Of a DNA stretch of 64,000 nt, positions 31,584-39,296 are shown piece by piece. The notes beneath the pieces are model-generated. The model searched no databases. It was not told where the DNA came from and saw only the letters and a list, made by a program, of their open reading frames with translations. Source of the DNA: Labrenzia sp. 011. Its GTDB lineage: Bacteria; Pseudomonadota; Alphaproteobacteria; Rhizobiales; Stappiaceae. Both the position numbers and the translations under genes were made by a program. Within the stretch, counting starts at the first letter, position 1; every line of letters starts with the position of its first letter. The DNA is taken from the NCBI RefSeq assembly GCF_003075075.1, contig NZ_QCYM01000004.1:186001-250000 (forward strand). The letters are read 5' to 3'.

Positions 31584-32642
31584 ATGAACTTCGCAAGCGA
31601 CAATTGGGCGGGTGCGGCTCCGGCGGTGATGTCGGCGCTGGCCCGTCATAATTCCGGTTTCGCACCGGCTTACGGCACGGATCCGCTGACGGACCGTATT
31701 TCGGCAAAATTCAACGAGATCTTCGAGCGGGAGGTGGCTGTCTTTTTCGTGGCCACGGGCTCCGCTGCCAATTCGCTTGCGCTGGCCGCCTGTGCGCGGC
31801 CGGGCGGTGTCATCTTCTGTCACGACGATGCCCATATCCGGGTGGATGAATGCAACTGCCCGGAATTCATGACCGGCGGCGGCAAACTGGCCGGCGTCCC
31901 GGGGGCGGACGGCAAGATCACGCCACAGGGCCTTCACGAGGCGATGGCGGCTTATCCGGACGGGGTCGTGCACCACGGCCAGGTGGCGACGGTCTCGATC
32001 AGCCAGGCCACGGAAAGCGGCACGATCTACACCCTGGAGGAGATCTCCGAGCTCAGGGAGGTTGCCCGGTCACGCGGCGTGCCCCTGCATATGGATGGCG
32101 CGCGCTTTGCCAACGCCCTCGTCACGCTTGGCTGCACGCCAGCGGACATGACCTGGAAGGCGGGCGTCGACGTGTTGTCCTTCGGGGCGACCAAGAATGG
32201 TTGCTGGTGTGCCGAGGCGGTGGTCTTTTTCGACCCGGAGGCCGCAAGGGGATTCGAATATCTGCGCAAGCGCGGCGGGCACCTGTTTTCCAAGAGCCGC
32301 TTTGTGGCCGCGCAGCTCGACGGCTATTTCGAGGATGACACATGGCTTGCGGCGGCCGGGCACGCCAACGAAATGGCCACCAGGCTGGCTGAAGGTATCC
32401 GGGAGCGGGGCGGGCGGACCGCCTGGGCCGTGGAAGCCAACGAGGTGTTTCCGATCCTGAAGCGCCGGCAGTTCGAGGCGCTGGAAGCGGCGGGCGCCCG
32501 GCTCTACGAATGGCCCGCGAAGGACCTTTCCTCGGCCACCGCGCCGGCGGAAGATGAAATCTGCCTGCGCATGGTCACCAGTTTCGCAACCTCCGAGGAG
32601 GATGTGGCCACCTTCCTGAAGGTGCTGTCGGAAGCCGGTTGA
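31584..32642 (+). CDS. Low-specificity L-threonine aldolase (PLP-dependent)
   Basis: This 352-residue cytoplasmic enzyme splits L-threonine or allo-threonine to glycine and acetaldehyde. It has the aldolase fold-type I pattern: ATGSAANSLAL near the PLP phosphate cup, HMDGARFANALVTLG (PLP-binding Asp), and FGATKNGCWCAEAVVFF with the Schiff-base lysine. The start at ATG 31584 (MNFASDNWAG) matches the usual beginning of LtaE/GlyI-like proteins. A serine-hydroxymethyltransferase-like or phenylserine aldolase role is possible, since specificity cannot be read from motifs. It has its own 149-base upstream gap after DoxX and ends just before a hairpin terminator of the opposite Hsp20 gene. Confidence 0.92.
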   Translation: MNFASDNWAGAAPAVMSALARHNSGFAPAYGTDPLTDRISAKFNEIFEREVAVFFVATGSAANSLALAACARPGGVIFCHDDAHIRVDECNCPEFMTGGGKLAGVPGADGKITPQGLHEAMAAYPDGVVHHGQVATVSISQATESGTIYTLEEISELREVARSRGVPLHMDGARFANALVTLGCTPADMTWKAGVDVLSFGATKNGCWCAEAVVFFDPEAARGFEYLRKRGGHLFSKSRFVAAQLDGYFEDDTWLAAAGHANEMATRLAEGIRERGGRTAWAVEANEVFPILKRRQFEALEAAGARLYEWPAKDLSSATAPAEDEICLRMVTSFATSEEDVATFLKVLSEAG

Positions 32643-32668
32643 AGGCAGCGGAACGGTCTTTTCAACGC

Positions 32669-32699
32669 AAAAAAAGGGCGCCCGGTTTTCCGGGCGCCC
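32669..32699 (-). terminator. Intrinsic terminator of the Hsp20 gene
   Basis: GGGCGCCCGG and CCGGGCGCCC form a perfect 10-base stem around a TTTT loop, and the minus-strand side continues with seven Ts (32675-32669). It lies 34 bases beyond the Hsp20 stop and also faces the end of the aldolase gene. Confidence 0.88.
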
Positions 32700-32733
32700 T
32701 GCGTGTGGTCACGGTTCACCTGAGGCTGCTGCC

Positions 32734-33180
32734 TCAGTGAGCGGTGGTTTCGATCTGCTTGGCCGTGCCGGGCGTGATCTCGATCTTGCGTGGCTTCATG
32801 GCTTCGGGGATCTCCCGGACAAGATCGACATGGAGCAGCCCGTTTTCCAGGCTCGCGCCTTCCACGCGGACGTGTTCGGCGATCTGGAAGCGGCGCTCGA
32901 ACGTGCGCGATGCGATGCCGCGATACAGGATTTCCCGTTCGGAATCCTCTTCCGCCTTCTCACCCTTGATGGTGAGCACATGTTCGCGCGCTTCCACCGA
33001 AAGCTCGTCATCGGTGAACCCGGCGACCGCCATGGTGATACGGTAGGTGTTCTCGTCGGTCCGCTCGATGTTGTAGGGCGGATAGCTGGGGGCATCGCTG
33101 CCAGCTGTGTCCAGCATCGAGAAAAGTCGGTCGAACCCGACGGTTGACCGGTAAAGGGGAGAAAAGTCGAAGTGACGCAT
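32734..33180 (-). CDS. Small heat-shock protein Hsp20 (IbpA-like)
   Basis: This 148-residue holdase prevents aggregation of unfolded proteins. The ATG at 33180 (MRHFDFSPLYRSTVGFDRLF) matches the IbpA-type start and has GAGAGGAC upstream; the open frame extends 36 codons further without support. The alpha-crystallin domain covers about residues 35-130 (YNIERTDENTYRITMAVAGF, ASLENGLLHVDLVREIP), preceded by an aromatic-rich N-terminus and followed by a tail containing an I-x-I motif (KIEITPGTA). A heat-shock-type promoter at 33294-33322 and a long structured leader precede it, so heat control is likely. It is divergent from the secreted-protein gene at 33452. Confidence 0.95.
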   Translation of the reverse strand: MRHFDFSPLYRSTVGFDRLFSMLDTAGSDAPSYPPYNIERTDENTYRITMAVAGFTDDELSVEAREHVLTIKGEKAEEDSEREILYRGIASRTFERRFQIAEHVRVEGASLENGLLHVDLVREIPEAMKPRKIEITPGTAKQIETTAH

Positions 33181-33261
33181 GGTTCTGTCCTCTCTTTGAG
33201 CAACTGATACTTCACTGGGTCGCGTTCCTCGTGTCCCCCGGATTGGCGGGACTGGAGCGCG

Positions 33262-33288
33262 ATGCAGGCCCGTGTCTGGCGCCTGCAT
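33262..33288 (-). other. Hairpin at the 5' end of the Hsp20 leader
   Basis: ATGCAGGC (33262-33269) and GCCTGCAT (33281-33288) form a perfect 8-base stem with an 11-base loop. It would lie at the very start of the transcript from the predicted promoter. It could be the first stem of an RNA thermometer, but pairing of the ribosome site at 33188-33195 was not demonstrated. Confidence 0.45.
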
Positions 33289-33293
33289 GAGAA

Positions 33294-33322
33294 AGGTGGG
33301 AACTGCGTTTTTTCATTTCAAG
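33294..33322 (-). promoter_or_regulatory. RpoH (sigma-32)-type promoter of the Hsp20 gene
   Basis: On the minus strand, CTTGAAA (33322-33316) is followed after 15 bases by CCCACCT (33300-33294), close to the RpoH consensus CTTGAAA-N11-16-CCCATNT. Initiation would be near 33287, giving a leader of about 107 bases before the ATG at 33180. Confidence 0.65.
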
Positions 33323-33451
33323 AGGGATCGGGGGGCGGAGCGCTGAAGATGAATGCCGGATGAATGAAGCCTTCCGGTTCGGTTCAAGCGGTTCGGTGCA
33401 TCTTCCGGTCATCGTCAGCAGGGCGCTGGCGGCAATGACAGGAGATCCAAG

Positions 33452-33841
33452 ATGTTTGCCACTGTTTCAAAACTTTCCGCCCCGATCGCCGGCGCCATGC
33501 TGCTGGTGTCCGCAGGTTTCATCTCCACGGCCGAGGCCGCTCCGCGGGCCGCGGGAGTGAAGGGCCAGACGGCGCAATCGGAACTCGTCGTGCAGATCGA
33601 TCACCGCAAGGGCGGTCAGGTGCGCAAGGGAGGGCGTGGCTGGAACAGGCAGATGGATCCGCGCCAGGTCCGCCGCAGCCTGCGTCATCGCGGATTTCAC
33701 GGCATCCAGATCATCAAGCGGCGTGGCGCAGTGTATGACGTGAACGCCAGAGGCTGGCGGGGCGCGCCGGTTCGGCTGGTCGTCGATTCGCGTACCGCGC
33801 ATATCGTTCGCAGCCGACCGATCACCCGTGGTCACCGCTGA
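33452..33841 (+). CDS. Small basic secreted protein of unknown function
   Basis: This 129-residue protein has a signal peptide (residues 1-30, cleavage near STAEAAP) and a very basic mature chain. A linker rich in Gly, Arg and Lys (DHRKGGQVRKGGRGWNRQ) leads to a small C-terminal domain (about residues 72-129) with the pattern RRSLRHRGFHGIQIIKRRG and YDVNARGWRGAPVRLVVDS. This last part resembles a single PepSY-like or BON-sized fold of a beta-alpha unit. ATG 33452 was used, with AGGAGATCC just upstream. I do not recognise it as a named family. It may bind acidic polymers in the periplasm. It lies between the divergent Hsp20 gene and a hydrolase gene 141 bases away. Confidence 0.75.
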   Translation: MFATVSKLSAPIAGAMLLVSAGFISTAEAAPRAAGVKGQTAQSELVVQIDHRKGGQVRKGGRGWNRQMDPRQVRRSLRHRGFHGIQIIKRRGAVYDVNARGWRGAPVRLVVDSRTAHIVRSRPITRGHR

Positions 33842-33982
33842 AGGTGATCGGGCCGATCCGGCCGATCCGGCCGTTCGTCGAATGTTTTCAGGACCGGCGC
33901 CGACCCGCGCCGGTCTGAAGTCTGTTGTGAGCCTGGCGGAAGCCAGCTATCAAAAGGCGTCCCCTGAGTGAAACGGATCGCC

Positions 33983-35056
33983 ATGAACCTGATAGACCTT
34001 CCAGACAATCCGGTGCCGGCAGGTGCCAGAACCGGATATGTGGAAACCCCTGACGGTGTCAGACTTCGCTACGCGCACTGGCCTGCGGCCGGCGGGCCGC
34101 GGAAGGGGACGGTGACGCTGCTGCAGGGGCGGGCGGAATATATCGAGAAATATTTCGAGGTGATCTCGGACTTGCGCGGACGCGGATTTGCCGTCGTCAC
34201 TTTCGACTGGCGCGGGCAGGGCGGGTCGCAGCGTCTGACCCGCAATGTGCGGCGCGGGCATGTTTCGAGTTTCGGCAAGTTCCGTCTCGACCTGCGCACG
34301 ATCCTCAAGGAAATTTCCCTGGCGACCTATCCCGGACCGCATTTCGCACTGGCCCATTCCACCGGGGCGCTGGTGGTCCTTTCCGATACGGAGCGGCTGC
34401 GGACGATGCTCGACCGCGCGGTATTGACCGCGCCGTTGCTCGGCCTGCCTTCGGGCGTCCTGCCGCCGAATCTTGGCGGGGTTGCCCGGTCCGTGCTGAA
34501 GATTGCAAGCCTCGGACGGCTCGGCGGTTCGCCGAGCAGGGCGAAAGTGCAAAAGAAGCCGGCCCTGAGCGAGAGGATCGGCTTTCCCCTTGCCCGCCTG
34601 TGTTCGATGATCGGCCTGGGGCGGCTTTTCGTTCCCGGCGGAAACGGCAACATTCTCGTGCCCTTCGAGACGAACCGGCAGACCTCCGACAAGACCCGGT
34701 TCGACCGGTTCAACAAGGTGCTGGAAGCCGCGCCCGAACTGGGCATCGGCGCGCCGACGCTCGGCTGGCTGAACGCGGCGGCCGGTGCCATGCGCGCCTT
34801 GCGGAAGAGAGACGCCGGGCCGAACATGAAGTTGCCCTGCCTGGTTCTGGCCGCGGGCAACGACCGGATCGTCTCCACGCCCTGTACCGAGGATTTCGTG
34901 TCCAGGGCCAAGGCTGCGGCCTATGTGGAAATTCCGGGTGCCCGGCACGAACTGATGATGGAGCGGGATGAGTTCCGCGATCAGTTCTGGGCGGCGTTCG
35001 ACGCCTTCATACCGGGTCTTGAAATGGAGCAGGAGCTGGCGCGCAACGGGGGCTGA
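33983..35056 (+). CDS. Alpha/beta hydrolase, lysophospholipase/monoacylglycerol lipase-like
   Basis: This 357-residue enzyme has the serine-aminopeptidase/hydrolase_4 pattern (PF12146): VTLLQGRAEYIEKYFEVI, VVTFDWRGQGGSQR, the nucleophile in LAHSTGALVV (AHSTG rather than GHSMG), the acid in LAAGNDRIVS and the His in GARHELMMERDEFRDQFW. The start ATG 33983 (MNLIDLPDNPVPAG) fits homologues; GTG 33968 is an alternative. The family includes lysophospholipase L2 and monoacylglycerol lipases, so lipid esters are likely substrates. It ends 19 bases from the stop of hisN on the other strand, with no terminator between them. Confidence 0.87.
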   Translation: MNLIDLPDNPVPAGARTGYVETPDGVRLRYAHWPAAGGPRKGTVTLLQGRAEYIEKYFEVISDLRGRGFAVVTFDWRGQGGSQRLTRNVRRGHVSSFGKFRLDLRTILKEISLATYPGPHFALAHSTGALVVLSDTERLRTMLDRAVLTAPLLGLPSGVLPPNLGGVARSVLKIASLGRLGGSPSRAKVQKKPALSERIGFPLARLCSMIGLGRLFVPGGNGNILVPFETNRQTSDKTRFDRFNKVLEAAPELGIGAPTLGWLNAAAGAMRALRKRDAGPNMKLPCLVLAAGNDRIVSTPCTEDFVSRAKAAAYVEIPGARHELMMERDEFRDQFWAAFDAFIPGLEMEQELARNGG

Positions 35057-35075
35057 CGACGGCCGGAAACGCGAA

Positions 35076-35879
35076 TTACGGCGTTCTGGCGAGTTCCTTC
35101 AGAAGGATGTCGTGAAGACGCGGGTCGCCGGAGGCCACAATCTGGCCGCCCTCGCAGGGGGAGCCGCCTGTCCACGTGGTGACCACGCCGCCTGCGCCCT
35201 CGATGATCGGTACCAGCGCAACGATGTCATAGGCCTGCAGGCCGGCCTCGATGACCGCATCGCCATGGCCGGCGGCAACCATGCAGTAGGCATAGCAGTC
35301 CGTGCCGTAGCGGGCGAGCTGTACCGTGTCTTCGATCCGGTCGTAGGCTGCGCGCTCGGTGTCGTTGAACAGGGCAGGTGTCGTGGTGAAGATTGTCGCC
35401 TCTTCCAGCCGGTCACAGGCGCGGGAGGCCAGCGTTCTCGTTCCGAGGGGGCCGTTGTACCAGGCCTGGTGACAATCGCCGCCGAACCGTTCGCCGATGT
35501 AGGGCTGGACCATCATTCCGAGGCTGGCGGTGCCGCTGGTGCGCAGGCCGATCAGGCTTCCCCAGGTCGGCAACCCGGTGATGAAGGCCCGGGTGCCGTC
35601 GATCGGGTCGAGTACCCAGACATGTTCCGCGTCCAGATTTTCCCCGCCGTGCTCTTCGCCCAGAATGCCGTGCCCGGGATAGGTGCTGTTGATCAGCGCT
35701 CGCATGGCGGTTTCGCCATTCCTGTCGGCGATGGTGACCGGGTCGAACCCGGTTTTCCACTTGTTGTCGACGGCGAATCCCTGCCGGAAATGAGGCATGA
35801 TCGCCGCACTTGCCGCATCGGCGAGCCGGTCCAGAAAAGGGGCGAATTCATTGGAACTGAAAATCTGGCCCTGTGTCAT
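35076..35879 (-). CDS. hisN: Inositol-monophosphatase family, probable histidinol-phosphatase HisN
   Basis: This 267-residue Mg-dependent phosphatase belongs to the IMPase family. It has the metal site residues in GEEHG, the DPIDGT motif (VLDPIDGTRAFITG), and AYDIVALVPIIEGAGG near the C-terminus. The RAFITGLPTWGSLIGL segment and the short C-terminus are typical of alphaproteobacterial HisN, which dephosphorylates histidinol phosphate in histidine synthesis. SuhB-like inositol phosphatase remains possible. ATG 35879 (MTQGQIFSS) is the start. It is divergent from the sRNA gene downstream of position 36028, an arrangement that recalls the old name suhB for such RNAs in rhizobia. Confidence 0.88.
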   Translation of the reverse strand: MTQGQIFSSNEFAPFLDRLADAASAAIMPHFRQGFAVDNKWKTGFDPVTIADRNGETAMRALINSTYPGHGILGEEHGGENLDAEHVWVLDPIDGTRAFITGLPTWGSLIGLRTSGTASLGMMVQPYIGERFGGDCHQAWYNGPLGTRTLASRACDRLEEATIFTTTPALFNDTERAAYDRIEDTVQLARYGTDCYAYCMVAAGHGDAVIEAGLQAYDIVALVPIIEGAGGVVTTWTGGSPCEGGQIVASGDPRLHDILLKELARTP

Positions 35880-36027
35880 CGATGCCTTTCCGATTGTCGC
35901 GATCTGGAATTTATTCGGATTGTGAAAAAATCCGAATTGCCATCTGTATAACCGCTTGTGCCGAAAAATGAATCTGCAATATTGGGCGATATGCCCATTG
36001 TTTGATCAAAAACGCCCCCTTCCAGAC

Positions 36028-36056
36028 TTGACCTTTGTGCAGTGCGGTGCGATTTT
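36028..36056 (+). promoter_or_regulatory. Candidate promoter of the small RNA
   Basis: TTGACC at 36028-36033 is a good -35. A -10 near GATTTT (36051-36056), 17 bases away, is weak. Initiation would be around 36063, which would give an RNA of about 85 bases, near the known MmgR length. Confidence 0.45.
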
Positions 36057-36063
36057 ATTGCAG

Positions 36064-36149
36064 TGCGATACGCTGTATTGCGCCGCCCTCCTTGGGCGTT
36101 TCCTCCCTAGACTCAGGCCGCCTCATCTGATGAGTGCGGCCTTTTTTTT
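36064..36149 (+). ncRNA. mmgR: MmgR-like (alpha-r8) small RNA
   Basis: This intergenic stretch looks like a trans-acting small RNA. It carries TTTCCTCCCT at 36099-36108, the ten-base core I recall as conserved in the alpha-r8/MmgR family, between a small hairpin (CGCCC-TCCTT-GGGCG, 36084-36098) and a strong intrinsic terminator ending in eight Ts (36142-36149). The unpaired CCTCC elements can pair with Shine-Dalgarno sequences. It lies divergently next to the HisN gene. In Sinorhizobium, MmgR (about 77 bases) limits polyhydroxybutyrate accumulation under nitrogen limitation; the same role here is inference. The 5' end is approximate. The minus-strand amidohydrolase gene at 36148 ends in the T-run. 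Confidence 0.72.
36115..36149 (+). terminator. Intrinsic terminator of the MmgR-like RNA
   Basis: AGGCCGC and GCGGCCT bracket CTCATC and GATGAG, giving a long stem with two mismatches, followed by eight Ts at 36142-36149. The stop codon of the amidohydrolase gene on the other strand lies inside the T-run. Confidence 0.85.
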
Positions 36150-37068
36150 ACTCTGCCGCGATGGAATCGGCGGGCAGGGCCGCGTCGGGCATCGAGGTGA
36201 GTTCTCGGGCGAAATTGCGCAGGTTCTGGAACAGGTCGGTAAAGCCGGCTGAAGGCTGGTGGGTTGTCTCGTCCATGTAGAGGCCGCGATTGATCTCGAT
36301 CTGCAGCGCATGCAGGCCACTGGCGGGTCTGCCGTAGTGTTCCGTGATAAAGCCGCCGGCATAGGGTTTGTTGCGCGACACGCTGTAGCCCATGTTTCTG
36401 AGAACGGTGCAGGCAAACTCCGTCAGGTCGCTGCTGCAGCTGGTGCCGTAGCGGTCACCGAGAATGAAGTCCGGGCGCGTGTCAGAGGCCTGGCACTTCA
36501 CGCTGGATGGCATCGAGTGGCAGTCGATCAGAACGGAAAAGCCGAAGGTCACATGGGTCTGGGCAAGCAGGCGGCGCAGGGTCGAATGATAGGGCTTGTA
36601 GATCTCCTCGACCCGGCTCAGCGCTTCCTCCACCGGAAGCTTGTGCCGGTAGATCTCGTGGTTCTCGCTGACAATCCGCGCCACCGTGCCCAGGCCGCCG
36701 GCCACACGGATGGAGCGGCTGTTCGCATAGGTCGGCAGGCGGCCCTCGAACATCTTGGGATCGAGCTCGTAGGGCTCCCGGTTCACGTCCAGATAGGCTC
36801 TGGGGAAGTGGGCCCGCAGAAGCGGCGCGCCCAGGGGCACGACATGGGCGAAGAGATCGTCCACATAGGCATCTTCCGAACGCCTGATGGCATTCTCGTC
36901 GAGACGGGATGAGGCCAGGAAGCTTCTGGAATACTGGCGTCCCGAATGGGGGGAATTGAAGACGAAGGGCACCCGTTGATCGGCCGGGCACAATACTTCA
37001 AACGCGGGCAAGCCGTTAAAGTCAGCTTCAAAGGGCATTTGAAAGGCAGTCAGCTTTTCATCCGTCAA
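36148..37068 (-). CDS. N-formylglutamate amidohydrolase family protein
   Basis: This 306-residue enzyme belongs to the N-formylglutamate amidohydrolase family (PF05013), which releases formate from N-formylglutamate in histidine degradation or related reactions. Conserved residues are in VFNSPHSGRQYS, DAYVDDLF, LDVNREPYELDP, FSVLIDCHSMPS and LQIEINRGLYMDE. It starts at TTG 37068 here, since the next ATG (37038) would remove conserved-looking residues; the ribosome site is weak. No hut genes are near, so a role in histidine degradation is not certain. A second family member lies at 41627. It runs convergent to the MmgR-like RNA, sharing the terminator. Confidence 0.85.
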   Translation of the reverse strand: MTDEKLTAFQMPFEADFNGLPAFEVLCPADQRVPFVFNSPHSGRQYSRSFLASSRLDENAIRRSEDAYVDDLFAHVVPLGAPLLRAHFPRAYLDVNREPYELDPKMFEGRLPTYANSRSIRVAGGLGTVARIVSENHEIYRHKLPVEEALSRVEEIYKPYHSTLRRLLAQTHVTFGFSVLIDCHSMPSSVKCQASDTRPDFILGDRYGTSCSSDLTEFACTVLRNMGYSVSRNKPYAGGFITEHYGRPASGLHALQIEINRGLYMDETTHQPSAGFTDLFQNLRNFARELTSMPDAALPADSIAAE

Positions 37069-37451
37069 ATGATGTGTCCCGTCTTATGTGTCGCCATCGT
37101 GCCAAGGAATTGTCCTACAGTCCACTCTCATGGCCGCAAAAGCCCGCGTCATCGTGACATTTGTTCCCGGCCTGGCTGCAGTCGGACAAATACGGAGGAA
37201 GGCGAAGAGGCGGCGCCAGGCGGGAATTGACCGGGTTTGACCGCGCCCGGCAGCGGGCGCACGGGCCGTCCGTGGCCTGGCCGCCGCCGTCTGCGTCCGG
37301 TGCGCAACAAATCTGTGCAAACGCTGCGGCGGTTCTATCCACACGGCGATCTGAAAGAACCAATTCTCCCTATCATTCTGTGGAATTCGAGCTATAACCG
37401 GCAGAAGAGACCCGGACAGCCAACGCATACCTAGGAGATTGGTCGATCACG
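37069..37451. other. 383-base gap upstream of cpdR, no gene seen
   Basis: No convincing reading frame lies here. It must hold the promoters of cpdR (plus) and of the amidohydrolase (minus). A TATAAC at 37393-37398 could be the -10 of cpdR, but no good -35 is found 17 bases before it. Confidence 0.5.
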
Positions 37452-37811
37452 ATGCCACGTATCCTGCTTGCCGAAGATGATAATGACATGCGCCGTTTTC
37501 TGGCAAAGGCGCTGGAAAATGCCGGTTATGATGTCGTGTCGTTCGATAACGGAAAAAGCGCTTATGAGCGCCTGCGCGAGGAGCCGTTTTCCCTTCTCCT
37601 GACCGACATTGTCATGCCTGAGATGGACGGGATAGAACTGGCGCGCCGGGCGACCGAACTCGACCCCGATCTCAAGGTGATGTTCATTACCGGGTTTGCC
37701 GCAGTGGCGCTCAATCCGGAATCCGACGCACCGAAGGACGCCAAGGTCCTGTCAAAACCCTTTCATTTGAAAGACCTTGTGCAGGAAGTGGAGCGAATGC
37801 TGGCGGCTTGA
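37452..37811 (+). CDS. cpdR: Single-domain response regulator CpdR
   Basis: This 119-residue protein is a stand-alone receiver domain. Unphosphorylated CpdR primes ClpXP for degradation of CtrA-pathway and other substrates in alphaproteobacteria; phosphorylation by the CckA-ChpT relay switches this off. Conserved acidic residues are in LAEDDNDMRRF, the phosphoacceptor Asp is in LLTDIVMPEMDG, followed by Thr/Ala at MFITGFAA and the lysine in LSKPFHLKDLV. It is the expected length, with no output domain. ATG 37452 is preceded by TAGGAGATTGG. It lies just before a tRNA-Val gene, transcribed independently from its own promoter. Confidence 0.95.
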   Translation: MPRILLAEDDNDMRRFLAKALENAGYDVVSFDNGKSAYERLREEPFSLLLTDIVMPEMDGIELARRATELDPDLKVMFITGFAAVALNPESDAPKDAKVLSKPFHLKDLVQEVERMLAA

Positions 37812-37876
37812 GGCCGGGGCCGGAAAAAGAGTGTCGATAGGGTCCGGAATTTTTGCCGGATCGGTGAAAAGGGGGG

Positions 37877-37905
37877 TTGCACAGATCGGCGTTCCCCGTT
37901 ATATC
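37877..37905 (+). promoter_or_regulatory. Promoter of tRNA-Val
   Basis: TTGCAC (37877-37882), 17 bases, TATATC (37900-37905) forms a good sigma-70 promoter. Initiation near 37912 would give a short leader before the tRNA at 37950. Confidence 0.65.
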
Positions 37906-37949
37906 GCACTCCACCACGGCGTTGGGGCGTCGGAGGACCGAGTAAATTC

Positions 37950-38024
37950 GGGCGTGTAGCTCAGCGGGAGAGCACTTCGTTGACATCGAAGGGGTCACAG
38001 GTTCAATCCCTGTCACGCCCACCA
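37950..38024 (+). tRNA. tRNA-Val (anticodon GAC)
   Basis: A 75-base cloverleaf with the encoded CCA end. Acceptor stem GGGCGTG pairs with CACGCCC, the D arm is TAGCTCAGCGGGAGAGCA, the anticodon stem CTTCG/CGAAG encloses TTGACAT (anticodon GAC, valine), and the T arm is ACAGGTTCAATCCCTGT. All invariant positions are in place. It lies between cpdR and rpmJ. Confidence 0.97.
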
Positions 38025-38173
38025 TTATAGCGCTGATTGAGGTTTCATGAAGCGCGGGTTGATCTGAAGCCGGGCGCAAATTCTGCTGCTGCTTCGTGAC
38101 CAGCCGGAAACACCCGGGCGCCTCTGGCGCTCATTTGGTTTAAAGAAGCAGGACCCTCTCGGGGGAGAATGAC

Positions 38174-38299
38174 ATGAAGATCAAGAACTCGCTCAAAGCA
38201 CTGATGACGCGCCACCGGGACAACCGCATGGTTCGCCGTAAAGGCCGCGTCTACATCATCAACAAGAAAAACCCGCGTTTCAAAGCACGTCAGGGCTGA
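38174..38299 (+). CDS. rpmJ: 50S ribosomal protein L36, cysteine-free type
   Basis: This 41-residue ribosomal protein starts at ATG 38174 after GGGGGAGA. The sequence [19 protein letters not shown] and [19 protein letters not shown] is the L36 of the YkgO-like or alphaproteobacterial type, which has no zinc-ribbon cysteines. It contains no cysteine and does not need zinc. A GC-rich hairpin follows at about 38306-38330 without a clear T-run. L36 here is away from the main ribosomal operons, as is normal in this lineage. Confidence 0.95.
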   Translation: MKIKNSLKALMTRHRDNRMVRRKGRVYIINKKNPRFKARQG

Positions 38300-38460
38300 G
38301 CCCCGCCGCAGCGCTTCGCGTTGCGGGCTTGTGAAACACGTTGCGGGTGAGGCACTTAAGCTGCCGATCCCGGCGCAACGGCGGCTGTTGCAGCCAGTGC
38401 GCACGAAGATGTGTCAAATTCCAGGATTGACCACCGCGTTCAACGATTCATAATCGTCGG

Positions 38461-39123
38461 ATGCGGATTTTTGTATTTGCCCTTCTCTATGTACTGAGCG
38501 CGTCCCTGGCGGGCGCACAGACCGTTCCCGAGCTGGGGCCGGAAGTCGATCCGCCGTCGGCGGAAGATTTCATCCCGCTGCCGGAGGCGCTTCCCCAGGA
38601 GGGAGGCAAAGTGGTGGTGGAGGACGCGGATCCGGACACGGAGAAATCCCGTCTCGAGCAGCTTTATTCCGATCTGGCCGAAGCGAAGTCCCCGAAATCC
38701 GCCGAACGGATCGCGCGGGAAATCCAGTTGATCTGGATGGAATCGGGCAGTGATACGGTCGATGTGCTGATGTCGCGAGCGGGCAGGGCCATCCAGTCGG
38801 AAAACGCCGCCCTTGCCCTCGATTTCCTCGATGTGGTGGTGATCCTGAACCCGTCCTACGCGGAGGGCTGGAACCGCCGTGCGACCGTCCATTACATGCG
38901 TGAGGACTTCGGCAAGTCCCTTGTCGATATCGAGCGCACGCTCGCCCTGGAACCACGTCACTGGGGTGCCCTGTCCGGACTGGCGATCATCCAGCGCCGC
39001 CTGGGCTTCGAGGAGGAGGCGCTGGTCACCTTTCGCCAGGCGCTGGAGATCAATCCGGGTCTGGAGAATGCCGCCAAGGCGATCGAGGATCTGGAGAAGG
39101 ACGCCGAGGGCGAGGGGGTCTGA
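38461..39123 (+). CDS. Secreted TPR-repeat protein
   Basis: This 220-residue protein has a signal peptide (MRIFVFALLYVLSASLAGAQ) and an acidic spacer of about 40 residues. Three tetratricopeptide-like helix pairs follow (about residues 90-210; SENAALALDFLDVVVILNP, YAEGWNRRATVHYMREDFGKS and GALSGLAIIQRRLGFEEEAL). It ends in acidic residues. TPR domains mediate protein contacts; a periplasmic scaffold is likely. It starts at ATG 38461; an SD-like site is not obvious. It is the last plus-strand gene before the convergent pyk. Confidence 0.85.
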   Translation: MRIFVFALLYVLSASLAGAQTVPELGPEVDPPSAEDFIPLPEALPQEGGKVVVEDADPDTEKSRLEQLYSDLAEAKSPKSAERIAREIQLIWMESGSDTVDVLMSRAGRAIQSENAALALDFLDVVVILNPSYAEGWNRRATVHYMREDFGKSLVDIERTLALEPRHWGALSGLAIIQRRLGFEEEALVTFRQALEINPGLENAAKAIEDLEKDAEGEGV

Positions 39124-39249
39124 AGACGACCGGTGGCAGTCCTGACTTCCGACGTCGACCGGAACCCGGGTCTTTGCCCAATTCCGGGCGGAAGGATCCG
39201 CTGATCCGGCGCCGTTCCGCAACAGGGCAGCGCGCCCAGTGGGAATCAC

Positions 39250-39277
39250 AAAAAAAGGCGGCCCCGGGGACCGCCTT
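39250..39277 (-). terminator. Intrinsic terminator of pyk
   Basis: On the minus strand AAGGCGG, a mismatch and CCC pair across a tight loop with the complementary arm, then seven Ts (39256-39250) follow. It lies 20 bases past the pyk stop, and 127 bases beyond the TPR gene on the other strand. Confidence 0.85.
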
Positions 39278-39296
39278 CATTCAACCGATTAGACCG

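Noticed and set aside
35956-36252. Small plus-strand frame of about 98 codons overlapping the sRNA
   Set aside because: It runs through the intrinsic terminator into the antisense of the amidohydrolase gene, with no ribosome site or family.
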